Part shown: piece by piece, positions 8,290 to 18,304 of the stretch
Layout: each line of letters opens with the position of its first letter
How positions within the stretch are numbered: position 1 is the stretch's first letter
Source: an uncultured Caulobacterales bacterium
GTDB lineage: Bacteria > Pseudomonadota > Alphaproteobacteria > Caulobacterales > Maricaulaceae
Assembly: GCA_938003545.1 (NCBI GenBank)
Contig: CALKXY010000024.1
Span: 1 to 64,000 of the forward strand
Reading direction: 5' to 3'
Length of the DNA stretch: 64,000 nt
Notes under the pieces: model-generated
Database searches by the model: none
What the model saw: the letters and a program-made list of their open reading frames with translations, nothing else
Told to the model about the DNA's origin: nothing
Made by a program: the position numbers and the translations under genes

Positions 8290-9597
8290 ATGTCTACTCT
8301 GGACCAAGTGCTGGCGCAGTTGACCGCGCTGCATCCCAAAAAAATTGACCTCGGCCTTGGACGCATAGAGCGCGTGTTAAAGGCGCTAGGCGATCCGCAT
8401 TTGCGCCTGCCGCCTGCCATTCACATTGCAGGCACAAATGGCAAAGGCTCAACCACGGCCTTCCTTCGCGCTATGATCGAGGCGGACGGAAAGACCGCCC
8501 ATGTCTATACCTCCCCCCATTTGGTGCGGTTCAATGAACGCATTACGATTGGCTCTATTGAGATTTCGGATGAAGCGTTATTAGACGTGTTGAAACGCGT
8601 CATGGCAGCTAATGCTGGTGAACCTCTCTCGTTTTTTGAAGCAACAACCGCAGCGGCCTTTCTCGCTTTTTCAGAACACCCTGCAGATTACGCCCTCATC
8701 GAAGTTGGCCTCGGCGGGAGATATGACGCGACGAATGTGTTCGACCCTGTCGCCAGCATCATCACGCCGATTAATTACGATCATGCGGAATTCTTAGGCC
8801 GCAACTTAACCGGCATTGCACGGGAAAAAGCCGGTATCATTAAAGACAACGTTCCCGTTTTCGCAGGACGTCAGGAGGAATTAGTCAATGCGGTCCTGCG
8901 CAATGAAGCCGCAAAACACCGCGCGCCCATACAGTTTTTGACCGAAGACTTCCGCGCCTATCGCGAACAAGATCGCATGGTTTTTGACGCAGATGATGTG
9001 CTGTTGGACCTGCCGCGTCCGGCCTTGATTGGCTCCCATCAAATCGAAAATGCTGGTGTTGCGATTGCAACCGCGCGCAGTGTTGGCATTTCCGACAAAG
9101 CTATCAGCAAGGGATTGTCAAACGTGACATGGCCTGCACGTATGCAGAACCTAACGACAGGTCTTTACGCCGATATGATGGCGGAATCGGGCGGAGAATT
9201 ATGGTTGGACGGTGGACATAACCCACATGCTGCGGCCGCCCTCGCAACCACAATGGCAGAGCTACAAGGTCGCAGGGAATGCGTCCTTATTCTCGTCATG
9301 GGGATTTTGGGAAATAAAGATGCTGGTAAATTTCTGGACGCGTTTACTGGATTGGCGAGTTGCGTCATCGCGGTAGATATTCCGGGCTCGCCTGCCCTCG
9401 CGCCTGAAACCATCAGAGAGCTCGCCGAAAACAGGGGTATGTTAGCGCAAGTCGCAAATAACTTAACCAATGCCGTTCAGCGCGCAATCAGCACAGGGGA
9501 AGCCTTATCCCGCGAAGAGGCTTCACAGCCAATCATCCCGCCACGCGTTTTGATCTGCGGATCGCTTTACCTCGCAGGGCAGGTGTTATCGGCCTAG
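8290..9597 (+). CDS. folC: Bifunctional dihydrofolate synthase / folylpolyglutamate synthase
   Basis: ATP-dependent ligase that joins glutamate to dihydropteroate and extends the polyglutamate tail of folates. The 435-residue Mur-ligase-like protein has the P-loop AGTNGKGSTTAF. It has the metal and substrate motif EVGLGGRYDATNVF, the omega-loop region HAEFLGRNLTGIAREKAGI, and LDGGHNPHAAAA in the C-terminal domain. The start is ATG, 12 bases after the accD stop, with GGAGGGATATCT as ribosome-binding site. It ends convergently with trxA, from which it is separated by the trxA terminator. Confidence 0.96.
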   Translation: MSTLDQVLAQLTALHPKKIDLGLGRIERVLKALGDPHLRLPPAIHIAGTNGKGSTTAFLRAMIEADGKTAHVYTSPHLVRFNERITIGSIEISDEALLDVLKRVMAANAGEPLSFFEATTAAAFLAFSEHPADYALIEVGLGGRYDATNVFDPVASIITPINYDHAEFLGRNLTGIAREKAGIIKDNVPVFAGRQEELVNAVLRNEAAKHRAPIQFLTEDFRAYREQDRMVFDADDVLLDLPRPALIGSHQIENAGVAIATARSVGISDKAISKGLSNVTWPARMQNLTTGLYADMMAESGGELWLDGGHNPHAAAALATTMAELQGRRECVLILVMGILGNKDAGKFLDAFTGLASCVIAVDIPGSPALAPETIRELAENRGMLAQVANNLTNAVQRAISTGEALSREEASQPIIPPRVLICGSLYLAGQVLSA

Positions 9598-9643
9598 GCG
9601 GCGCTCGTTATTTCTTCAGGGTAAAACCCACCGAGCCGTCATG

Positions 9644-9670
9644 AAAAAGGCGGCCCGCAAAGGGCCGCCT
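9644..9670 (-). terminator. Rho-independent terminator of the tsaE-addA-trxA operon
   Basis: On the minus strand the perfect nine-pair stem AGGCGGCCC / GGGCCGCCT, with a five-base loop, is followed by a T-rich run. It lies 25 bases after the trxA stop and also separates it from the convergent folC end. Confidence 0.9.
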
Positions 9671-9694
9671 CATAAATTCAACACTCCAGACGGC

Positions 9695-10015
9695 TTAGGC
9701 GTGTTCAGCCAACCACTCAGAGAGTTTCGTCTTGTTCATTTCGCCCACTTTTGTGGCGACAACTTGGCCATCTTTGAAGATCATCAGCGTTGGAATACCG
9801 CGCACATGGAATTTACCCGGCGTGTCAGGGTTTTCCTGAATATCCATCTTAGCCACTTTCATGCGGCCATCAAATTCATCCGCTACCTCCTCAAGGGCGG
9901 GCCCCATGCGTTTACACGGGCCGCACCATTCTGCCCAAAAGTCGAGCAAGACAGGCGTGCTGGACTGAAGAACGTCTTCGGAAAATGTAGCGTCGGTGAC
10001 GGCGTGCGTAGCCAT
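9695..10015 (-). CDS. trxA: Thioredoxin
   Basis: Cytoplasmic dithiol-disulfide oxidoreductase. The 106 residues are the normal TrxA length. The active site is FWAEWCGPCKRMGP, with the cis-proline loop RGIPTLMIFKDG. There is no signal peptide. It is the last gene of the tsaE-amgK-murU-addB-addA-trxA operon, 22 bases after addA, and is followed by a strong terminator. The addA-trxA adjacency is common in alphaproteobacteria. Confidence 0.97.
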   Translation of the reverse strand: MATHAVTDATFSEDVLQSSTPVLLDFWAEWCGPCKRMGPALEEVADEFDGRMKVAKMDIQENPDTPGKFHVRGIPTLMIFKDGQVVATKVGEMNKTKLSEWLAEHA

Positions 10016-10037
10016 AAGTCTCTCCTGGCAGGAATCG

Positions 10038-13000
10038 TTAAGTTAGCTTTGAAATAGGAAGCGCGGCCACTTTCTGCAAGGCGGCATCCAGTAACGGTTC
10101 AGGTAGAACCATCAAACGCGGAACATCAGTCCACAATAAAGCACATCGTACAGCCCGCCCTGGGTAAATCTCGCGAGCCAATTCACGATAAGCTGCCATT
10201 TGTCCCAAATAGAGATCAGACACATCCTTCGGCTCAGACGGTGGCGGACGATTGGATTTATAATCGACGATGACAACCTCATCCGCAGTGACGCAAAGTC
10301 GATCAATCTGCGCATTCAGATATAGCCCTTTGGGTAAGCCTTTGGCGGAACCTGCCAAACTTACTTCGGCACGTGAACCGGGCGCAAAAATAGTTGCAAA
10401 GTCGGGATTATCCAGCACTGAAAAAACTTCGGCCATAACCTGATCCGACAGTCCATCAGGGAGGTTCGTATACCCCGACAAAAGCTTTTGCGCGGTATCA
10501 CGGCGACGCGCGGGTGCAACATCTGGAAGGACCTCCAAGAGTTTATGGATCAAGTTCCCTCGGCGGAAAACTTTCGGGTCTTTTGATTGACCAGGTGACC
10601 GCAGCGCCATTTCTACGGGAGGGTCCGAAAGTAGATGCGACGGCGTCACGCGATTGCGGCGTTTATCTTCTGGCGCGGCCAATTTTGACACCCATGCGGG
10701 TAGCGCCTTCATGTCTTCTGAGACAGCCTTATCACTGGCAACGCAAAGTTCTGCAGACGACCCATAACGTAAACCTGTTACACGTTTACCGTCGACTTCG
10801 CGTTGGAATGGCGCATCATAAGCGGAGGCTTCTAACGCCTCCATGCCCCGTTTGACCCAATCATACCAACAGCCAGGTTTTAGCTTTGCATTTACGCGTC
10901 CAACATGAGGACCGCAGACGATCAGACGCGATTCCGCGCGTGTCATAGCAACATAAAGCAACCGCAGCTGCTCCTGTTCCATGCGCGCTTTGGCGGCATC
11001 ATTCACCACCTTCAAATGGTCGACTTTACCTCCAGCCCAAATTTGTTCCGCCTCCCCGTCAGGCAATAGAGGTTCGCGAAGGCTTGGGACGCTCGTCGTA
11101 TCAGGCAGGATAACAATGGGTGCCTCGAGACCTTTCGAGCCATGCACGGTCATCACACGCACTTCCGACAAGCTACTGTCTTGTTCACGTTTGATTTCCA
11201 CATCTCCCTGCGCAAAGGCTCGCAGGAAACTCTGGAGGTTCGGTGCCATGCGGGCCTGATGTTCTAACGCCTGATTCAAGAACGCTTCAAGCGCATCGCG
11301 CGCTTCAAGTGACAGACGTTGGTAGAACCGCTTGCGCATGGATGTGCCAGACGCATCAGCTGTGTCCAACACACGCGCATAAAAATCATAGGGGTTTAGC
11401 TCTGCTGACAATTTCACGAATGTTTCAAGCACAGAAAAATTCGCAGTGTCTTTCAGTTTCAGAGCCTCGAATAATGTCCCCGAACGGCCAATCGCTATCT
11501 CCATCAGCTGCTCATCATCATATCCAAACAGCGGCGATTTCAAGGTTTCAGCCAAGGACAAATCATCTGATGGCAAGAGACAAACACGTGAGAGCGCAAT
11601 TAAATCTTTGACGATCATGGCTTCCGAAAGTTTGAGGCGGTCTGCCCCTGCAATCGGAATTTCGTGACGTTTCAGTTGTCGAATAACGGCATCAAATAAC
11701 GGGCCACGGCGTCGCACCAGAATAAGGACATCTTGCGGCGCAATGGGACGCGTTCGTTTTAATTTTCGATCAAAGATTGGTTCGCGGTGATCAATCCATC
11801 CCTTGACAGTCTTGGCAATCGTCTTGGCCAAAACCTCGATCTGATGGCCTTCCCCAGCAGCATCGACCGGTGTCGTGTCCCACGGTTCATTCTCCTCAGG
11901 TGTGTCGGGCGCAGGGGTCACAGGCCAAAGCTCAACCAAACCGTTGTCTTGACGATGCGCGATGTGACGGGTTTCATCGCTTGCAGGCGGGAACTCTTCT
12001 GGATCGAACATCTCTTGCATCGCTCCGCAATCAAACAGGACCGCATCGACCACATCCAAAACTTGCTGCGTAGAGCGGAATGACATTGTCATACGAATAT
12101 CGGTCGTTGCATGTTCGGAGTGTTTACGGATTTCCGTCAGGAACTGCTCAGGACGGGCGCCTTGGAAACCATAAATGGACTGCTTCTCATCGCCAACAGC
12201 AAACAATGTGCGCGGCTTATTCGGATCATCATCGGGATGAGGTTGAAAAAATGGAGCGGCAAGCGTATTGATAATTTCCCATTGTTCTGGCGCAGTATCT
12301 TGCGCCTCATCCAACAGAATATGTTTGATACCCCCATCAAGTTTATAGCGCACCCAATCGGCGGCGGCGGAGTTTTGCAATAGGCGTAGGACGAATAAAA
12401 TTTGATCTGAATAATCTAGGCCGCGTGTGCGGTGTTTGGCCTCCTTATAAAGCTCAGCATATCGGCCCGAAATATCATAGACAGCTTGCGTCATCACGAA
12501 GACATCCGCCGCGCGAATGCGCTCATCCGCTTCAATGATGTCCAGCGAATGTGAGTCTATCCATCCTTGCGCGATAGGATGCGTTTTCAAATCATAGAAT
12601 TTTTTACGCAGGTCTGGCTTATCTTTGGTGAAATAAATATTCCGCAATTGCCCTAACGCCAAAACAGGGTCGGTCTGCGCGAGGGCGGCATTTACAAAAG
12701 CCCCGCGTTTAACATCCGTCGCACCGCCAGTTGCCAAAGCCGCAGAGGCTTCGCGCATGTCCTTAAGATTCAATCGTCGCCAAAGTGTTGCGGCAATCTC
12801 TTGCGGGCTGCGATCTTCGCCCAGTTTTAAACGTCCCGCCAATGCATCTAGGCCGGCTCCATGCCACGCCCTTATTTTCTGCGGATTATGCGCCATCCAT
12901 CGAAACAAATCATCCAATGAGGAGTCCGCCCGCGCCAATGTCAAATGCCGAAGGGCGTTTGAAATCGGGCCGTCAGGATCGTGCATCCCATCTCGTAAAA

Positions 13001-13520
13001 TCTGAGTTTCGACCTCTGACCGCAACGTCAGAATATCAATATCATCTAGAGGTTCAAAGCCTGGTAATATCCCGGCTTCAACAGGGAAACGCGACAGAAT
13101 ACGTTCGCAAAAGGCATGAATAGTTTGAACCTTCAACCCTTCAGGTGTTTCCAAGGCTTTCGCAAAGAGCTCCCGCGCTTTCGGCAGGACTACGGGCGGG
13201 TCCAATGTTTCAGGTGGTTGTCCAAACAACGTAATTAAATCATTGCGAAGGGCATCATCATCCAAAACGGACCACCCCCCCAGTGTCGCAAAGAGTCGTT
13301 CTTGCATCTCTGATGCTGCGGCTTTCGTGTAGGTCAGACAGAGAATATCTTCAGGTTCAGTGCCGCGCAGCAAGATACGCGAGACACGATCCACCAAGAC
13401 CCGCGTTTTACCTGACCCAGCGTTTGCCGCCGCCAGACGCGTTCCCGACGGGTCCGCAGCCATGCGTTGGGCCTTCGTCGCTTTTTCCAGCGCAATCATG
13501 TCAGGCGATAGATTAGACAT
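10038..13520 (-). CDS. addA: AddA, helicase-nuclease subunit of the AddAB recombination complex
   Basis: UvrD/Rep-type helicase fused to a RecB-like nuclease, which with AddB resects double-strand breaks up to Chi-type sites for RecA loading. About 1160 residues. It has Walker A AAANAGSGKTRVLVDR, the motif II region HILLDEAQDTAPEQWE and motif III FAVGDEKQSIYGFQGA. Motif V is VMTVHGSKGLEAPIV and motif VI LLYVAMTRAESRL. The C-terminal nuclease has VIVDYKSNRPPP. I place the start at ATG 13520 (MSNLSPDM), which overlaps the addB stop by 8 bases; an upstream in-frame start at 13535 would add five residues. Confidence 0.96.
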   Translation of the reverse strand: MSNLSPDMIALEKATKAQRMAADPSGTRLAAANAGSGKTRVLVDRVSRILLRGTEPEDILCLTYTKAAASEMQERLFATLGGWSVLDDDALRNDLITLFGQPPETLDPPVVLPKARELFAKALETPEGLKVQTIHAFCERILSRFPVEAGILPGFEPLDDIDILTLRSEVETQILRDGMHDPDGPISNALRHLTLARADSSLDDLFRWMAHNPQKIRAWHGAGLDALAGRLKLGEDRSPQEIAATLWRRLNLKDMREASAALATGGATDVKRGAFVNAALAQTDPVLALGQLRNIYFTKDKPDLRKKFYDLKTHPIAQGWIDSHSLDIIEADERIRAADVFVMTQAVYDISGRYAELYKEAKHRTRGLDYSDQILFVLRLLQNSAAADWVRYKLDGGIKHILLDEAQDTAPEQWEIINTLAAPFFQPHPDDDPNKPRTLFAVGDEKQSIYGFQGARPEQFLTEIRKHSEHATTDIRMTMSFRSTQQVLDVVDAVLFDCGAMQEMFDPEEFPPASDETRHIAHRQDNGLVELWPVTPAPDTPEENEPWDTTPVDAAGEGHQIEVLAKTIAKTVKGWIDHREPIFDRKLKRTRPIAPQDVLILVRRRGPLFDAVIRQLKRHEIPIAGADRLKLSEAMIVKDLIALSRVCLLPSDDLSLAETLKSPLFGYDDEQLMEIAIGRSGTLFEALKLKDTANFSVLETFVKLSAELNPYDFYARVLDTADASGTSMRKRFYQRLSLEARDALEAFLNQALEHQARMAPNLQSFLRAFAQGDVEIKREQDSSLSEVRVMTVHGSKGLEAPIVILPDTTSVPSLREPLLPDGEAEQIWAGGKVDHLKVVNDAAKARMEQEQLRLLYVAMTRAESRLIVCGPHVGRVNAKLKPGCWYDWVKRGMEALEASAYDAPFQREVDGKRVTGLRYGSSAELCVASDKAVSEDMKALPAWVSKLAAPEDKRRNRVTPSHLLSDPPVEMALRSPGQSKDPKVFRRGNLIHKLLEVLPDVAPARRRDTAQKLLSGYTNLPDGLSDQVMAEVFSVLDNPDFATIFAPGSRAEVSLAGSAKGLPKGLYLNAQIDRLCVTADEVVIVDYKSNRPPPSEPKDVSDLYLGQMAAYRELAREIYPGRAVRCALLWTDVPRLMVLPEPLLDAALQKVAALPISKLT

Positions 13521-16506
13521 CTGTATCACCCCCATTCATGCCTGCCCATTCGCCGCGCCGGGCGAGGTCATCAAAATCCGACCAGCCATTTGTGAACTTA
13601 GACCGAACTTGGGATTCATAAGGCGTGTTGGGATCATCGAAACGATCAATGAGTTTCATCAGTGTTGCAATGGCGTCATCCGTCAATTCATCGACGGATT
13701 TCTTTTTGCCAATCGGGGCATATTTAAAATCATCATTCGAGCCTTTGACTCGCATATAGCCCAAACGTGCGGTGATGCCGGGTTTGCGGTTCTTCAGCCC
13801 CCCTTGGCGAAGAATATAAGCGGCGAGCGGTAGTTGTGGATCGAACCCAGCCGCCACTTCATTATCACTAGCAGGTGCACCCGTTTTGAAGTCAACAAAG
13901 CCATAGCCGTCAATGCCGCGCTCCACGAAATCCATCTTACCACGAATTAAAAAATCGCGATCAGGAATGGATGTCTCCCCCCAAATTTCCAGTCCTTCAA
14001 TATCATAACTTTCAGCTTTTCGAGCATTAAGCTCTGTACGTAAGGCGGCGGCAATGACGTCGAACCGTGCCCGTTCCTTGGCGATGACTTCTGGACTAAA
14101 CCCATAAAGCGCAAAAGCCTTATTCATCTCTTCAACAAACACGACGTCTTGGTCTTCCATAAGCGGCAGTTTTTTGCCTTTGAGGAAATTCTCAATACCT
14201 AAATGAATAGCAGAGCCAAATTCAGACGGGCCATTCTCTTGCGCCAAATCATTCAACCGGCGCAGACCCAAAACATGTTTCCCATAGGTTGAATATGGGT
14301 CGCGGATCAGCGTTTTCACTTCTGTAATAGACAGGCTTCGTCCGTTTTTCGTATTCCAACGGTCTTCTTTTTTGGGCTTTGGTTTTGGCGCGTTTGCAGC
14401 TTTGACCGCATCAGCTGGCACATGATCCAATTGCTGCGCCCAAGACAGATAATGATTGGCTGTCCCAAGTTTTTCTTTCAGCCCGTCTTTTCCGACCGCG
14501 CCTTGCAAGAGTGTTTGCAAACGCCAAACCCAACGCGACGCAATCGTTGGGCCAGAATCTGATCGTTTGGAGCGAGAGAGATAAACGGTTGGGTTTGCGG
14601 CTAATTCAAAAAAATCATGTGCGGCAAGGCCATATCTACGCTCTGGTAGAGATAGTTTCATTTCCCGCCGCATACCCCGCGATAAAAACGGTCCTGGCGT
14701 CGGGGTCGCAGGCCAGATGCCCTCGTTCAATCCACCCAAAACAATCACATCCGCCGAAAGCATACGCGCCTCAAGAGGACCTAAAATCGAGAGGCGTGGG
14801 TGTTTTCCGACACGGGGACGTACAACAATCCCCGTCATCAATTGACGCATAAGACGCAAAAACCCTTTGGCGTCCACATTAGGTAAATACTCACCATAGA
14901 CGATGATATGTTCAAGCAACTGCGCCGCGCTTTCACCGCCCTCGCCACGCCACAAATAATGGCTGCCATGATGATCAGGGTCGCTCGCAATTTGTTCTGA
15001 TGCCGCAATGAGAGCCGACGCCCAAACAGGTGCAGAGGCTTCGCCCTCTAATTCAAAGAGCGGTTGAAGTGCGTTATTCAAATCAATTTCAATATCACTC
15101 AGCGCGCGCTCTTCGGTGCCTAGCCGCTGTTCTTTGCGGTAAAATTCACGTTCAATCTCATGCCACATGTCCAGAATATCAGACGAGACTTTCCCAAGCG
15201 CCGTTAGAGGGTGACCAAATAAAACAGCTTTTTCCATCGGGCCGTCAGGGCTTTGCGAAGCTGCCAAAACAGCATCCAAGAAAACGCCAATTTTTGTTTC
15301 CGCCAGCGGTTCCCCTTGGGACATATCGACATCGACGTTCCATCGCACCAATCGCGCACGTACGCGGCGCGCCAAGACCTGGTCGGGCGTCACGAGTGCA
15401 GCTGTGCGGCCTTTTTTTTCTAAGGCCTCACGTAGAATAAACGCAATCGCTAGAGCTTCTTCAGCATCGGACCGTGCCTCAATCAACGAAAGGCCCTGTG
15501 TAGCTTGATCAAAAATTTCCGCACCAAAATCTGTTTCCAGTTTTTTGATACGCTCCAACCAATCCGCTGTCCGCGAAGCAGGGACAAGGGCTTCTTCCAG
15601 GACGCGTGTTCTCGCGAGACGTTGCCTATCTGCATCAAGTGTTCCCACGACATCTGTGGTAAAATTACGGACCTGATCACGCTCAACATTCAGACCCTGA
15701 ATAAGGAGCTTCATCGCATATTGCGGATGTTGCTCATCAATTTTATCCCAGGTTTCATCATTATCCGTCGCTTGAAACCCAGGAAGAATAACCATGCCCT
15801 TTGGTAGAGCAGCAACAACACGCATGAGGCGGCGCGTAGCGCGCAAACTACCCGTTGAGCCTGCGATAATCACAGGGTAATCAGGCGGTGTTTCCGTCCA
15901 ATGCGCAACCAAAGCATTGAGGAGTTTGACCTTTCGCGTTTGCGGTTCCTCCATGTTCAACTCGCCCAAACGTTCAGGCCAGAAGTCTTGGATGATACGA
16001 TAGAGCGTTGCAGCATCTTGGAAATGTTTTGCCGCTTCACCCATCAGGCGCGCCCATGCATCACTTTGCGTTAACTTCGCTTCTTCCAGCGCAGCATCAT
16101 CCAAAATTGCGAGCAGCGGGTCAGCCATGGCCAAGGCTGTGGCGGCGTCGAGGGGCAAATCCATCGCGCGTTCATGATAGGCAGCAACCACGCGCGCCAT
16201 TTCAAACCGTCGCTGCGTGCCGTCAATCGCGGGCCGAACTTTGCCAATTAATTCGCCCGGTTCGAATGGCGGCTCTTCTGGGTCAATATCCGCCAAAGGC
16301 CGCAAACGTGGTAACAATGTTGCACGCATGCCATCCTCTATCGCCGCCGCTACAAATGCATCACCCAAGCCGCGGACTGCACGGCGGGTCGGCAGAAGGA
16401 TCAGGCCCGACTGCAGCTCATCCCCAAATTTCCGTCGTAACCCGCGCGCGAGCGTTTCGAGGAACGGAACACCCGACGGCATGTTATAAACGGATGGGCT
16501 GTTCAT
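13513..16506 (-). CDS. addB: AddB, inactivated-helicase/nuclease subunit of AddAB (alphaproteobacterial type)
   Basis: Partner of AddA in double-strand break repair. 997 residues. The N-terminal helicase-like part lacks a clear Walker A lysine motif (LILLPTRRAVRGLGDAF stands in its place), as expected for the alphaproteobacterial AddB. The C-terminal RecB-type nuclease domain carries the catalytic segment GYGFVDFKTGAP. I see no four-cysteine iron-sulfur cluster of the Bacillus AddB kind around the nuclease domain. The start ATG overlaps the murU stop by 4 bases, and the end overlaps addA by 8 bases, so it is tightly coupled. Confidence 0.95.
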   Translation of the reverse strand: MNSPSVYNMPSGVPFLETLARGLRRKFGDELQSGLILLPTRRAVRGLGDAFVAAAIEDGMRATLLPRLRPLADIDPEEPPFEPGELIGKVRPAIDGTQRRFEMARVVAAYHERAMDLPLDAATALAMADPLLAILDDAALEEAKLTQSDAWARLMGEAAKHFQDAATLYRIIQDFWPERLGELNMEEPQTRKVKLLNALVAHWTETPPDYPVIIAGSTGSLRATRRLMRVVAALPKGMVILPGFQATDNDETWDKIDEQHPQYAMKLLIQGLNVERDQVRNFTTDVVGTLDADRQRLARTRVLEEALVPASRTADWLERIKKLETDFGAEIFDQATQGLSLIEARSDAEEALAIAFILREALEKKGRTAALVTPDQVLARRVRARLVRWNVDVDMSQGEPLAETKIGVFLDAVLAASQSPDGPMEKAVLFGHPLTALGKVSSDILDMWHEIEREFYRKEQRLGTEERALSDIEIDLNNALQPLFELEGEASAPVWASALIAASEQIASDPDHHGSHYLWRGEGGESAAQLLEHIIVYGEYLPNVDAKGFLRLMRQLMTGIVVRPRVGKHPRLSILGPLEARMLSADVIVLGGLNEGIWPATPTPGPFLSRGMRREMKLSLPERRYGLAAHDFFELAANPTVYLSRSKRSDSGPTIASRWVWRLQTLLQGAVGKDGLKEKLGTANHYLSWAQQLDHVPADAVKAANAPKPKPKKEDRWNTKNGRSLSITEVKTLIRDPYSTYGKHVLGLRRLNDLAQENGPSEFGSAIHLGIENFLKGKKLPLMEDQDVVFVEEMNKAFALYGFSPEVIAKERARFDVIAAALRTELNARKAESYDIEGLEIWGETSIPDRDFLIRGKMDFVERGIDGYGFVDFKTGAPASDNEVAAGFDPQLPLAAYILRQGGLKNRKPGITARLGYMRVKGSNDDFKYAPIGKKKSVDELTDDAIATLMKLIDRFDDPNTPYESQVRSKFTNGWSDFDDLARRGEWAGMNGGDTDV

Positions 16507-17225
16507 GTGTTCAATTTCGCTTCGGCCTCATCACGTGCCTGAGGATCACCAACATGCATCCAAAACCCATCGAGCGGGTGTCCGTAAATTGTAGCCGCAT
16601 CCAACGTTTGATTCCAAATACGGTTACGTGAAAACGGCTCGATAGGTTCTTTCGCCAACCTATCTAATTTAGTGATCTGGACGCCTGCGTAAACATAGGG
16701 CGCACTGTTACGATCCCCGCGGCGTTCCAAGCATCCATTATGAGCATATAAAAAATCGCCTTTACCATGATAACCCAATGTACGTTCTATCGGCGCAAGC
16801 AAAAGCAAGTCATCCATAATCGCAGGGTTCCAACGCTCCAAAAGAGAGCCAATGACAGACGTACCTTGTTCAATCCAAACTGCATCAATATTACAAGCTA
16901 GCACGGGCGCATCCCCCAACAACGGAAGCGCCTTCACCATTCCGCCGCCAGTTTCCAACAGCATATCCCGCTCATCAGAAATTATAATCTCTGGACCCGA
17001 AGTCCGCGCTTTTAAATGCGTCTCCAAATGATTGGCATGGGCGTGAACATTCACGACTGCGCGTTCAATGCCAGCTTCCTGTAGTCGGTCGAGCATGTGA
17101 TCAATCAGCGGCTTGCCGCCAACCTCTACCATGGCCTTCGCGCGATCATCAGTAAGCGGACGCATTCGCGTCCCGTGACCCGCCGCCAAAACCATCGCCG
17201 TTGTTATTTTTGGCGCGTCGGTCAT
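16503..17225 (-). CDS. murU: MurNAc-alpha-1-phosphate uridylyltransferase
   Basis: Converts MurNAc-1-phosphate to UDP-MurNAc in the peptidoglycan recycling route that bypasses de novo, fosfomycin-sensitive MurA. The 240-residue nucleotidyltransferase fold has the nucleotide-binding signature VLAAGHGTRMRPLTDDRAK, then VGGKPLIDHMLDRL and an acidic CNIDAVW metal site. The gene sits directly after an AmgK-type kinase with an ATGA overlap, which is the main reason to call MurU and not another sugar-1-phosphate nucleotidyltransferase. A related hexose-1-P role remains possible. Confidence 0.88.
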   Translation of the reverse strand: MTDAPKITTAMVLAAGHGTRMRPLTDDRAKAMVEVGGKPLIDHMLDRLQEAGIERAVVNVHAHANHLETHLKARTSGPEIIISDERDMLLETGGGMVKALPLLGDAPVLACNIDAVWIEQGTSVIGSLLERWNPAIMDDLLLLAPIERTLGYHGKGDFLYAHNGCLERRGDRNSAPYVYAGVQITKLDRLAKEPIEPFSRNRIWNQTLDAATIYGHPLDGFWMHVGDPQARDEAEAKLNT

Positions 17226-18304
17226 GAAATCTCTCCAGGAAGATAGAGTTCAAACCACGCGCGTAAGTCTGCAAAAGCGTTGTCTTCTAAATTTTTCCGG
17301 AAATGCGCGTGCACACGCGGGATCAGATCGCGATATGATGGTTTTCCATCGCGTTCAGCCAGACGCACAAAAATACCCAAAATCTTTGCATTGCGTTGCG
17401 CGCCAAGCACCGCATAGGCGCGGCGAAAGGCCTCAGGATTTGACAATTTGGCGTGATCAAAAAAGCGATCAATCAGGCCGTCAACCAAATCAGGCGAGAC
17501 ATCGCGGCGCGCGTCTTCGAGAAAGCTGACGAGATCATAAGCAGGATGCACGAAAAGGCCGTCCTGAAAATCGATCAACCCCACTTTGGCAGCGGTCGTT
17601 CGATCAGGCAGCCAAAACAGGTTTTCCGCATGAAAGTCACGCAGAGCCAAACCCGGCGCATGTGCATCCAACGCTGTGAAAAGCGATGTCCAAATCACGT
17701 CCCATGTAGAGCGTGCCCGCGCATCAATTTGCACACCTTTGTCAGCCACATACCAATCAAGAAACAAATGCGTTTCCGTCAGCAGAGCCGCTTCGTCGTA
17801 ATCCCGCACCCACCATGTTGCGTCGCGAAACTGCATCTTTGCGGGAAAAGAGCTGCGATATAAGTCTGCAAGACAATCCACAGCAGCTTCATAGAGTGGC
17901 GCTTCCAATTCTGGGTCATTCGCAATAATGTTTGCATAGACGCCTGCACCGAAATCTTCCAGCAAGAGCAATCCCGCATCGAGATCAGCCGCTAAAATCT
18001 TGGGTGCGGAAAACCCGCGAATGACAAGCTCATTGGACAGACAGGCAAAAGCCGCAGGTTCGGATCCGGCCAAACGTGCCAAAGCATTATACCCCAAAGC
18101 GCGTCGATCTGCGACACTCGCACCATCGGGTTCTACTGGAGTCTCAGCACCGCGCGGCGCATCTTGCAGCACTGCAAAATCAGGGCCGCGTGTCAGGCGG
18201 AAATAGCGGCGCGACGACGCGTCGCCGGGAAAACCCTCGATAGACGCATCGCCCCATCCAGCCCCTTTGACGAAACGGGTGATTTGGTCGTCACGCTCAG
18301 ACAT
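17222..18304 (-). CDS. amgK: N-acetylmuramate/N-acetylglucosamine kinase
   Basis: Anomeric sugar kinase of the aminoglycoside phosphotransferase fold; it phosphorylates C1 of MurNAc, and MurU then makes UDP-MurNAc. 360 residues with the catalytic loop LRDFHAENLFWL (catalytic Asp and metal Asn) and the DFG-equivalent LIDFQDGLFVHPAYDL. It lies between tsaE (8-base overlap) and murU (4-base overlap), a gene order I recall from other alphaproteobacteria such as Caulobacter. The family contains many APH-like kinases; the murU neighbour makes this assignment strong. Confidence 0.88.
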   Translation of the reverse strand: MSERDDQITRFVKGAGWGDASIEGFPGDASSRRYFRLTRGPDFAVLQDAPRGAETPVEPDGASVADRRALGYNALARLAGSEPAAFACLSNELVIRGFSAPKILAADLDAGLLLLEDFGAGVYANIIANDPELEAPLYEAAVDCLADLYRSSFPAKMQFRDATWWVRDYDEAALLTETHLFLDWYVADKGVQIDARARSTWDVIWTSLFTALDAHAPGLALRDFHAENLFWLPDRTTAAKVGLIDFQDGLFVHPAYDLVSFLEDARRDVSPDLVDGLIDRFFDHAKLSNPEAFRRAYAVLGAQRNAKILGIFVRLAERDGKPSYRDLIPRVHAHFRKNLEDNAFADLRAWFELYLPGEIS